From: Verrucomicrobiales bacterium
GTDB lineage: Bacteria; Verrucomicrobiota; Verrucomicrobiae; Limisphaerales; UBA9464
DNA length: 7,140 nt
NCBI GenBank assembly: GCA_005789375.1
Contig: SXXZ01000127.1
Span: forward strand, 1-7,140
Direction of reading: 5' to 3'
The translations under genes were made by a program, and so were the position numbers. Positions 1-5,514 of the stretch are shown here, in pieces. The notes under the pieces were generated by a model, which saw only the letters and a program-made list of their open reading frames with translations, was not told the origin of the DNA and made no database searches. Every line of letters starts with the position of its first letter. The stretch's first letter is position 1.

Positions 1-293
1 ACCCCTTCACCAGTGTGGCCCAAGACTTTGATATCATCGTCCGCGACACCGATCCCGGACCAGCCGTCGCCACACTGGAAATTTCCGGCAAACCGGGTGG
101 CGCTTGGAATCTTCATCTACGGGCCACCTCGGGAGTCAGCTCTCAAATTGAGCAAAGCCTCTCGCTCGGAGGCACCTGGACCCAACTGCCTGGCGTCACT
201 GCTGTGGTTGGAAAGGGCCTCTCGGAGGCCGTAACCATCCCTTTGCCCAGCAACTCGGCGACAAATCTCTTTTTAAGAGCCCGCCAGTTGTAA
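1..293 (+). CDS. C-terminal end of a secreted protein (partial, 5' end outside window)
   Basis: The reading frame is already open at base 3 and closes with TAA at 291-293, giving about 96 visible residues. A GTG at 15 could be a start, but the frame continues upstream without a stop and the sequence reads as a domain interior, so I treat the gene as truncated by the window edge. The visible part is rich in Ser, Thr, Gly and beta-strand-like stretches. It has a 'GGTWTQLPGVTAVVGKG' segment and ends in 'LFLRARQL'. This resembles the short beta-sandwich C-terminal segment on many secreted or surface proteins of Verrucomicrobiota (pattern: W-x-x-LPGVT, then a hydrophobic F-x-R-x end). That likeness is pattern memory, not a search. 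The enzymatic or adhesive function lies in the missing N-terminal part and cannot be stated. Confidence 0.7.
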   Translation, partial: PFTSVAQDFDIIVRDTDPGPAVATLEISGKPGGAWNLHLRATSGVSSQIEQSLSLGGTWTQLPGVTAVVGKGLSEAVTIPLPSNSATNLFLRARQL

Positions 294-352
294 TGTGACG
301 GCGGGGCGGCAGATTTCCCCTCTTGGGATGTGTCTTAGTCCCGTTTTAAACC

Positions 353-1885
353 GTGTCCCCAAATCCACCGAACCCTGAGCGCCCCTTACTCCGAGCCCTC
401 ATCGTTGAGGACTCCGAGTTTGACGCGCTCATCCTGGTCAACCACCTGCGTCAAGGTGGCTGGCGGGTAGAGTCCAAGCGGGTGGCCAGCGCTGAGGCCT
501 TTTCACAGGAGTTGCAGACCGGCAACTGGGACCTCGTTCTGTGCGACCACTTCATGCCCGGGTTCAGCGCACCCCAGGCCTTGGTTCTCTACAAAGAGTC
601 CGGCAAGGACATGCCCTTCATCATCGTGTCGGGCGGTATCGAAGAAGGCGTAGCTATCGAAGCCATGAAGTCTGGAGCTCACGACTTCATGACTAAGGGA
701 TCCCCCGGCCGCCTGGTGCCCGCCATCCAGCGCGAATTGCGTGAAGCCGCCGTCCGTGCCTCCAGCAGACTGGCCGAAATATCCCTGCGAGAGAGCGAGT
801 TGCGCTACCGATCGGTCTGGGAAAACTCGACCGACGGAGTGCTACTCATCGATTTGGAAGGGGCCATCCGCTTCGGTAATCCGGCCGTAAAAACCATCTT
901 CGGCTGGGAGGCTGAACAAATCTGTGGAAAGACCCTCGATTTTCTTCAGACATCGGCCACCGCACCGGGTACCTGGAAGACGGCCGCCGAGGCCGAAGAC
1001 CGCAGGGTCTTCGAATCCTTCGCCCGCCGTTCCGACGATTCAGAAGTCGAAGTCGAAATCGGCTTCACCCAGATGCGGATGGGGCAACAGCAATGGCTCG
1101 TCGCCTTCATTCGGGACATCAGCCAGCGCCGTCGCCACGAGGCCGAAATACGCAAAACGCGACAGGAGTTCGCTGCGGCTCGCGAGATCCAGTCCCGCCT
1201 TTTCCCCAAATCCTCACCCCGGGTGCCGGGATTCGATATCGCCGGGGTTTCCCATGCCGCCGAGGCCACGGGCGGAGACTCTTTCGATTACCTGCCCTTG
1301 CCGGATGGCTCTTGGGGCATCTTGGTGGCCGATGTGGCCGGACACGGAATGGGACCCGCTCTCCTCATGGCAGAGACTCGTTTCTGTCTTCGCATGACGG
1401 CCCGATTGGTCTTCAGTCCGGCCGAAATCCTGACCCAAGCCAACCGGCTCTTGGCCGAAGACCTCGGCGGCGACAATTACGTGACTGCGTCCTTGGCTGC
1501 GATCCATCCCGAGACCCGAACCTTGCGTCATGCCAGCGCAGGCCACCCGGCGACCTGGGTCCTCGATGCGACCGGCCAGATCAAAGCCAGCCTGCGTCGA
1601 ACCGGCAAACCGCTCGGGCGGCAAGGCCTCATCGCCTACGGTGAGAATCCTGAAATTATTCTAAATTCGGGCGACACCCTGCTCCAACTCACCGACGGCA
1701 TCGACGAAGCCATGCGCGCCGACGGGAGTCTCTTCACCGTGGAGCGGGTTTTGGATCTCATCCGCAGCCAACCGGGAATGCCGGCCGCCGATTTGGCAGA
1801 ACTCATTTGCAGCGAGGCCCGAGCCTTCACTCAACCGGAACCGCAGACCGATGACTTCACCGTGGTCATCGTCCGGGTCCTCTGA
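353..1885 (+). CDS. Response regulator with PAS sensor and SpoIIE/RsbU-type serine phosphatase output
   Basis: This is a 510-residue cytoplasmic signalling protein with three domains. Residues 13-135 are a receiver domain: acidic pair E19/D20, phospho-acceptor D65 in 'LCDHFMPG', S93 as the switch Ser/Thr, and K115 in 'DFMTKG'. Residues about 147-262 are a PAS domain with a typical 'ENSTDGVLLIDLEG' opening. Residues about 270-510 are a PP2C-like SpoIIE/RsbU phosphatase: linker motif 'EIQSRLFP' at 278-285, metal-binding 'GGDSFD' at 307-312, 'DVAGHG' at 327-332, 'TDGIDEA' from 447 and 'TDDFT' at 499-503. All metal-ligand positions appear intact, so an active phosphatase is expected. Family members usually dephosphorylate an anti-anti-sigma (STAS) protein. 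No such partner, anti-sigma kinase or histidine kinase lies in the window, so the target is unknown. GTG 353 is the first possible start after an in-frame TAA at 347-349. No Shine-Dalgarno is visible. Confidence 0.93.
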   Translation: MSPNPPNPERPLLRALIVEDSEFDALILVNHLRQGGWRVESKRVASAEAFSQELQTGNWDLVLCDHFMPGFSAPQALVLYKESGKDMPFIIVSGGIEEGVAIEAMKSGAHDFMTKGSPGRLVPAIQRELREAAVRASSRLAEISLRESELRYRSVWENSTDGVLLIDLEGAIRFGNPAVKTIFGWEAEQICGKTLDFLQTSATAPGTWKTAAEAEDRRVFESFARRSDDSEVEVEIGFTQMRMGQQQWLVAFIRDISQRRRHEAEIRKTRQEFAAAREIQSRLFPKSSPRVPGFDIAGVSHAAEATGGDSFDYLPLPDGSWGILVADVAGHGMGPALLMAETRFCLRMTARLVFSPAEILTQANRLLAEDLGGDNYVTASLAAIHPETRTLRHASAGHPATWVLDATGQIKASLRRTGKPLGRQGLIAYGENPEIILNSGDTLLQLTDGIDEAMRADGSLFTVERVLDLIRSQPGMPAADLAELICSEARAFTQPEPQTDDFTVVIVRVL

Positions 1886-1903
1886 GAGCCTCAGCGCAAC
1901 GCC

Positions 1904-2134
1904 ATGGCCATGAGGCATTTCTTCACCGGACCCTGGATCAAGTGTGAGCTCTTGCAAACGTGGCTCGAGAAGCACGGCATCGAGTCCACCATCGAACCCG
2001 TAGAACCCATCACGGGTGAACCCACCCTTTTGGATCCCGAAGATTTGGACCGCGAAGTGCGAATCCTCGTCCCGGAAGCCGATTTTTCCAGGGCCCACGA
2101 CTTGTTTTTCACCGAACGCGAAGGAGAACTGTGA
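1904..2134 (+). CDS. Small DUF2007-like protein
   Basis: A 76-residue protein with no signal peptide or membrane segment. The pattern is that of the DUF2007 (putative signal-transducing protein) family: an N-terminal strand, a helix containing 'KCELLQTWLEKHGIES' in which a Leu/Ile-rich helix is followed by G-I, and a C-terminal 'VRILVPEADFSRAHDLFF' strand-helix. The middle is Pro/Glu-rich. Members are small single-domain proteins of unknown biochemical role. It starts 18 bases after the phosphatase gene and overlaps slyX by four bases, so it is very probably co-transcribed with both. ATG 1904 and ATG 1910 are both possible starts. Neither has a clear Shine-Dalgarno, and I chose the first. That it is a real gene is well supported by the tight packing. 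The family name is a memory-based match. Confidence 0.75.
   Translation: MAMRHFFTGPWIKCELLQTWLEKHGIESTIEPVEPITGEPTLLDPEDLDREVRILVPEADFSRAHDLFFTEREGEL
2121..2126 (+). promoter_or_regulatory. Shine-Dalgarno site for slyX
   Basis: AAGGAG lies inside the end of the DUF2007-like gene, four bases before GTG 2131. It decides the slyX start and, with the GTGA stop-start overlap, points to translational coupling. Confidence 0.8.
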
Positions 2135-2349
2135 ATCCGGAATCACTGAACGCCCGACTCGAACAGACCGAGGCTTCCCTCGCCCACCTCGAGCGCAACT
2201 ACGACGCACTCAACTCGGTGATTATTGACCAGAGCAGAACGATCACCCGACTTCAAAAACAGCTAGAGATCCTCGGGGAGACCTTGCGCGGCCAAGATGT
2301 GGACCGCACTCAGCCTCACAACCAGAAGCCGCCGCACTACGCGCCCTGA
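2131..2349 (+). CDS. slyX: SlyX family protein
   Basis: A 72-residue protein that is almost entirely one coiled coil. Leu/Ile/Val heptads run from about residue 6 to 53 ('LNARLEQTEASLAHLE', 'LNSVIIDQSRTITRLQKQLE'), followed by a polar tail with the 'KPPHY' ending characteristic of SlyX. Length and layout agree with SlyX proteins (about 70 residues). In E. coli slyX lies beside the prolyl isomerase gene slyD, but its molecular function is not known, and no slyD is seen here. The start is GTG 2131, whose last two bases form part of the upstream TGA (GTGA overlap, 2131-2134), with AAGGAG four bases upstream. Two residues (Ala-Pro) follow the usual terminal Tyr, just where the repeat block begins. 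The gene converges on tyrS. Confidence 0.85.
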   Translation: MNPESLNARLEQTEASLAHLERNYDALNSVIIDQSRTITRLQKQLEILGETLRGQDVDRTQPHNQKPPHYAP

Positions 2350-2353
2350 GCAG

Positions 2354-2420
2354 GGACGATCTCTGGGTGGTCCGGCTCAACGTGGCGCTTTCGGAGAAAT
2401 CGCCCTACCTCGGAGGTGCT
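2354..2420. repeat. Palindromic intergenic repeat, copy A
   Basis: This is the first of two copies of a roughly 70-base element. It starts with GGAC then GATCTCTGGG and GGTCCG, and continues into a 28-base stretch (2383-2410) identical to 2543-2570. The stretch holds an imperfect hairpin at 2384-2404: stem GGCG-TTTC with GAAA-CGCC, one mismatch, three-base loop. The spacer between the two parts differs from copy B, and the CGGAC arm present in copy B is missing here. Confidence 0.85.
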
Positions 2421-2507
2421 TGGGTAAGGCTGATCTTGTGGCCACCCGGATGTAGTCCGAGGACTTCCGAGATAGAGTCCGATCTCCGAGCGTTCCGTGT
2501 CTGCGGC

Positions 2508-2580
2508 GGACCGATCTCTGGGGTGGTCCGTGCCCGCGGACATGGCGCTTTCGGAGAAATCGCCCTACCTCTGAAGCGCT
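2508..2580. repeat. Palindromic intergenic repeat, copy B
   Basis: This is the second copy, 160 bases downstream measured at the shared 28-base core (2543-2570). It is the more complete copy. CGGACC (2507-2512) can pair with GGTCCG (2525-2530), and GTCCG (2526-2530) can instead pair with CGGAC (2537-2541), so two hairpins compete for the same arm. The core hairpin at 2544-2564 follows. Confidence 0.85.
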
Positions 2581-2629
2581 ACGCCCTACCTTGGGTCGCT
2601 CGGCCCTGCCCCTGAAGCGCGCTGCGCCC
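2561..2629. repeat. Degenerate ~21-base tandem array
   Basis: Units begin with CGCCCTACC or a close variant at 2561, 2582 and about 2602, and a partial unit at 2625. The first and third share CTGAAGCGC. Unit lengths are about 21, 21 and 22-23 bases. The array starts inside copy B, and its last partial unit runs into the complement of the tyrS stop codon (2630-2632). Confidence 0.6.
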
Positions 2630-3913
2630 TTAGCCTTGGACCGTGACGACGGCGTAGTTGCGACGCCCCTTGCGCAGGAGCAAGTGCTTGCCGAAAAGCA
2701 GGTCGTCGGTGGTGACGGCCCTCTGGACTTCCCCGACGCGCACATTGTTGAGCGAAGCTCCGCCACCCTGGATATCCGTACGGGCTTGCCCCTTGCTGGC
2801 CGACAAGCCGGCTTGCACGAGCAATTCAATGAGCGGCATTCCGGCACCGGCCAGGCGACTGGCTTCCAGAGCATGGGTCGGCACCTCTCCGAGCAATTCG
2901 TTGAAGGTGCTTTCACCGACGCCCGCCAAATCGCCACCAAAGAGGATTTCGCTGGCACGGACCGCTTCCTGAGCCGCCGCCTCTCCATGAACGAGCGTCG
3001 TTACCTCACGGGCCAAGGTTTTGTGCGGAGCCCGTGCCCCTGGGTTAGTAACCAGATCCTGCTCCAGAGCCGCAATTTGATCGGCCGGGAGGAATGTCAG
3101 CACCTTCAGGAGCTTGATGACATCGCGGTCGTCGCTCTGGACGAAGAACTGATAAAATCGATAGGAGCTGGTCCGCTTAGAATCGAGCCAGACGGCCCCT
3201 GAGGCGCTCTTGCCGTACTTGGTGCCATCGGCCTTGGTCAGCAGGGGCAGGGTCAGCCCCCACACCGGCACGCCGAGCTTCTTACGGCACAGTTCGGTTC
3301 CCGCAGTGATATTGCCCCACTGGTCGGTGGCACCGATTTGGAGTTCACAGTTTGATTGGCTGCGCAGGTGATAGAAATCATAGGCCTGCAGCAGCATGTA
3401 GCTGAACTCGGTGTAGCTGATGCCATTGTCGCGGTCTTCCATGCGGGCGCGGACCGACTCCTTGGCCACCATGGCGTTGACGGTGAAGTACTTACCCACG
3501 TCGCGCAGGAACTCGAGGTAGGAGATGGGCCCGAACCAATCGAAATTGTCCACCAGGCGCGCGGCATTGCTCGGGGCGTCGAAGTCCAGGAACCGGGCCA
3601 ACTGCTCCTTGATCGAAGCGATGTTGTGCTTCAGCACCTCCGGGGTCAGCAAGTTGCGCTCCGAAGAACGACCGCTGGGGTCACCAATCATGCCGGTTGC
3701 TCCACCGGCCAATGCGAGCGGCACATGACCGGCGAGTTGGAAACGTCGCAGGCACAGAAGCGGCACCAAATTGCCCACGTGCAACGAATCGGCCGTGGGA
3801 TCAAAGCCGCAATACAAGGTCAGCGGTCCCGTGGCGAGCCGGGCAGACAAGGCTTCCAGGTCGGTGCAATCGGCGTAGAGGCCCCGCCAGCGCAGTTCGT
3901 CGAGAATGTTCAT
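2630..3913 (-). CDS. tyrS: Tyrosyl-tRNA synthetase
   Basis: A 427-residue cytoplasmic class I aminoacyl-tRNA synthetase that charges tRNA-Tyr with tyrosine using ATP. The length is that of a full bacterial TyrRS. The Rossmann catalytic domain has Y34 and D38 in 'LYCGFDPTADSLHVGN', with the HIGH-type signature HVGN at 45-48. 'GATDQWGN' at 194-201 is the family's tyrosine/ATP pocket motif. The KMSKS-type loop is KYGKS at 232-236, the K-[FY]-G-K-[ST] form usual in this branch. After the helical region, an S4 RNA-binding domain occupies about residues 355-425 ('ASKGQARTDIQGGGASLNN'). ATG 3911-3913 is the start; no Shine-Dalgarno is visible. It is the last gene of the minus-strand group, 61 bases after the FGE gene. 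No T-box or leader structure is seen upstream. Confidence 0.97.
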   Translation of the reverse strand: MNILDELRWRGLYADCTDLEALSARLATGPLTLYCGFDPTADSLHVGNLVPLLCLRRFQLAGHVPLALAGGATGMIGDPSGRSSERNLLTPEVLKHNIASIKEQLARFLDFDAPSNAARLVDNFDWFGPISYLEFLRDVGKYFTVNAMVAKESVRARMEDRDNGISYTEFSYMLLQAYDFYHLRSQSNCELQIGATDQWGNITAGTELCRKKLGVPVWGLTLPLLTKADGTKYGKSASGAVWLDSKRTSSYRFYQFFVQSDDRDVIKLLKVLTFLPADQIAALEQDLVTNPGARAPHKTLAREVTTLVHGEAAAQEAVRASEILFGGDLAGVGESTFNELLGEVPTHALEASRLAGAGMPLIELLVQAGLSASKGQARTDIQGGGASLNNVRVGEVQRAVTTDDLLFGKHLLLRKGRRNYAVVTVQG

Positions 3914-3940
3914 CGGCGGGCCGATTCAATCACAGAGCTC

Positions 3941-3972
3941 GGCCGGCGCAAACAGCGCTTCGCTTTCCGGCC
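3941..3972. other. Inverted repeat between FGE and tyrS
   Basis: GGCCGG (3941-3946) pairs with CCGGCC (3967-3972), with a 20-base loop that holds an inner GCGC...GCGC pair. On the minus strand it starts two bases after the FGE stop codon. There is no T run after it, so it is more likely a 3'-end or processing structure than an intrinsic terminator, and it could be chance in GC-rich DNA. Confidence 0.3.
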
Positions 3973-3974
3973 TC

Positions 3975-5138
3975 TCAACGTCCTCCAGCCACCGGGCTCT
4001 GGCCGTCTTGAACACACCGGAAACCCAGATGAGAACTGCCCGTGTCCACGGCACCCTTGCCCCGAGTACCGATGAGGAATCGGGCGCAGTACTGGTCGCT
4101 GCAGAGAAAGGATCCACCCCGATGAACTCGCTTGGGGACACCCGGTTCATCCGGATCCAGACTGTCGGAGGGTCCGCGCGGATTGCGAACGACCGCGCCC
4201 TCGACCGACCGCAATCGGTAAGTATCCGGGCGATACCAATCGCTGCACCACTCCCAGACATTGCCCGCCACATCGTAGAGACCCAACCCGTTGGGTGCGT
4301 ACTGGCGCACTGGAGCGATGCCTCGAAATCCGTCCAACGCAGCATCGGCATCTGGAAAGCGTCCTTGGAAAGCGTTGCACCGCCAGCGCCCGTTTTCTTC
4401 CAACCGCACATCGCCCCACGCGTAGGTCTTGCGATCCAACCCGCCGCGGGCGGCAAACTCCCACTCTGCCTCGGTAGGCAAGCGCTTGCCCGCCCACCGC
4501 GCATAGGCCTCAGCATCCGCATAAGCCACATGGACCACTGGCAGGTTTCCCCGGCCCTCAAGGGAACTGCCCGGACCTTCCGGATGCCGCCACTGGGCCC
4601 CAGGAATATACCGCCACCACTGGAGCGGATCCTCCAGCGTCACCGGGCCTTCCGGCTGCACAAAGACCGCGGCACCGGGAACGAGCAGGGCCGGATCGGC
4701 TCCGGGGAAATCCTCGGCCTGGGGCGCATGCTCGGCGACCGTGCGATAACCCGTCGCCGCCACAAAGCGCGCGAACTGGTCGTTGGTCACCTCGGTTTCA
4801 TCCATCCAAAATCCGTCCACGAACACCCGATGGACCGGATCCGAATCCGTGAACCCATCCCGCAGCCCCGAACACATGGGCTCACCCGCCCCAAGGCCCG
4901 AGCGCAAGGCAACGGTCGTGTCCGCCCCCGGACCTCCCATCGAAAACTCGCCGCCGCCAATCCACACCATACCAACAGGAGCCACCTTCAGCATCACGGT
5001 GTTGGTTGCCGCAGCGGGAGCGGGAGTCACTGGGTCAGAATTTTGCCCACAGCCCCACCCCATCCCAAGGGCCGACAACGCGAGAGCGATCGCAAACAGG
5101 GTTCGAACAGAGCGTTGTCTGAAGTCTGGGGGCTGCAT
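3975..5138 (-). CDS. Exported formylglycine-generating enzyme (SUMF1/FGE family) lipoprotein
   Basis: A 387-residue protein of the FGE-sulfatase family, whose active members oxidise a sulfatase active-site cysteine to Cα-formylglycine using O2 and copper. The N-terminus has R7/R9/R12, a hydrophobic stretch (about 13-28) and C30, which fits a signal peptide, probably of lipoprotein type although 'GWGC' is a weak lipobox. A Pro/Ala linker follows. The FGE domain spans about 55-380: 'GMVWIGGGEFSMGG', 'VFVDGFWMDETEVTN', 'GAQWRHPEGP', 'AGKRLPTEAEWEFAARGG', 'NGLGLYDVAGNVWEW', 'HRGGSFLCSDQYC', 'LGFRC'. C346 and C351 keep the Cys-x4-Cys spacing of the catalytic pair in human FGE ('MCHRSYC'). Many SUMF1-domain homologues lack this pair. 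I chose ATG 5136-5138 over an upstream in-frame codon at 5186, which would overlap the preceding gene and add an unlikely N-terminus. No sulfatase gene is in the window. Confidence 0.92.
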   Translation of the reverse strand: MQPPDFRQRSVRTLFAIALALSALGMGWGCGQNSDPVTPAPAAATNTVMLKVAPVGMVWIGGGEFSMGGPGADTTVALRSGLGAGEPMCSGLRDGFTDSDPVHRVFVDGFWMDETEVTNDQFARFVAATGYRTVAEHAPQAEDFPGADPALLVPGAAVFVQPEGPVTLEDPLQWWRYIPGAQWRHPEGPGSSLEGRGNLPVVHVAYADAEAYARWAGKRLPTEAEWEFAARGGLDRKTYAWGDVRLEENGRWRCNAFQGRFPDADAALDGFRGIAPVRQYAPNGLGLYDVAGNVWEWCSDWYRPDTYRLRSVEGAVVRNPRGPSDSLDPDEPGVPKRVHRGGSFLCSDQYCARFLIGTRGKGAVDTGSSHLGFRCVQDGQSPVAGGR

Positions 5139-5163
5139 GGGCTTGAAAGAGCAGGATCTAGGT

Positions 5164-5514
5164 TTACCGACGCCACCGGTCCACACCGGCCCAAGCCAAC
5201 AACGCCATGCCCACCGGGGTGCCGGTCAACGACGTGGGGATGGCCGCCACCAGGCCCAACACCAGCGCTTTGGCCAAGGCGGATCCCCAGCGATCTTTCT
5301 TGAGCCGCCGCTGGAACCACACCGTGGGAATAAACACCGACAGAAAGCTCAGAGGCACAGTCACCCACCAGGTGACCACCGCCCAATCGGCAAGGTTCCA
5401 CAAGTTGTCTACGGCCACCAACACACCGGCGGCCAGCGGATGAATTGGCGTCCCCGAATGAACCGCATGAGCCGACGGCGGGTTCACTTTCAGAATGGAC
5501 GAAGGCTTCGTCAC
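5164..5514 (-). CDS. Small two-helix membrane protein, unknown function
   Basis: A 116-residue protein I do not recognise. The N-terminal 45 residues are polar and Pro-rich with Trp/Asp ('VDNLWNLADW'). A first membrane segment spans about 46-66 ('VVTWWVTVPLSFLSVFIPTV'), a basic loop 'QRRLKKDR' follows at 68-75, and a second hydrophobic segment lies at about 79-110 with a G/P/T-rich centre ('AAIPTSLTGTPVG'). The basic loop predicts both termini outside the cytoplasm. The start is GTG 5512-5514, sharing four bases (GTGA) with the exonuclease stop, with AAGGA eight bases before it. The open frame continues upstream to 5940, but that part lies antisense-free inside the exonuclease gene in another frame and is Arg/Gly-rich shadow sequence. 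The stop is 25 bases before the FGE start, so it is probably in the same operon. Confidence 0.8.
   Translation of the reverse strand: MTKPSSILKVNPPSAHAVHSGTPIHPLAAGVLVAVDNLWNLADWAVVTWWVTVPLSFLSVFIPTVWFQRRLKKDRWGSALAKALVLGLVAAIPTSLTGTPVGMALLAWAGVDRWRR

Larger units (their letters stand above)
2350..2629. other. Gene-free repeat block between convergent slyX and tyrS
   Basis: About 280 bases with no credible gene. It is built from short words TCCG/CGGA and CGCCCTACC arranged as direct and inverted repeats: copy A (2354-2420), a mosaic middle part (2421-2506), copy B (2508-2580) and a degenerate tandem array (2561-2629). The middle part has its own palindrome AGTCCGAGGACT at 2454-2465 and a 5-bp stem GAGAT/ATCTC (2469-2473 with 2482-2486). 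Because it sits between two convergent gene ends it could act as a bidirectional 3' end for both transcripts, but there is no run of T on either strand to support a classic intrinsic terminator. Confidence 0.75.

Noticed and set aside
1661..2209. A 182-codon minus-strand open frame opposite the phosphatase C-terminus and DUF2007-like gene
   Set aside because: It is antisense to two well-supported genes, with low-complexity Gly/Arg-rich translation and no start signal.
2384..2404. Hairpin as an intrinsic terminator for slyX or tyrS
   Set aside because: The stem is imperfect, the loop is three bases, and no T run follows on either strand.
2350..2629. Possible CRISPR array in the repeat block
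   Set aside because: Only two copies of the core, 160 bases apart, with no regular spacer length and no cas genes in the window.
2337..2988. Minus-strand open frames across the repeat block (68 and 203 codons), both containing the peptide 'SEVGRFLRKRHV'
   Set aside because: The shared peptide is just the translation of the duplicated 28-base palindrome core, and the longer frame is a shadow of the tyrS 3' end. These are repeat artefacts, not genes.
3906..5303. A 465-codon plus-strand open frame opposite tyrS 5' end and the FGE gene
   Set aside because: It lies antisense to the FGE, whose motifs are unmistakable, and its translation is Pro/Arg/His-rich with no recognisable domain. It is a by-product of GC-rich codon use.
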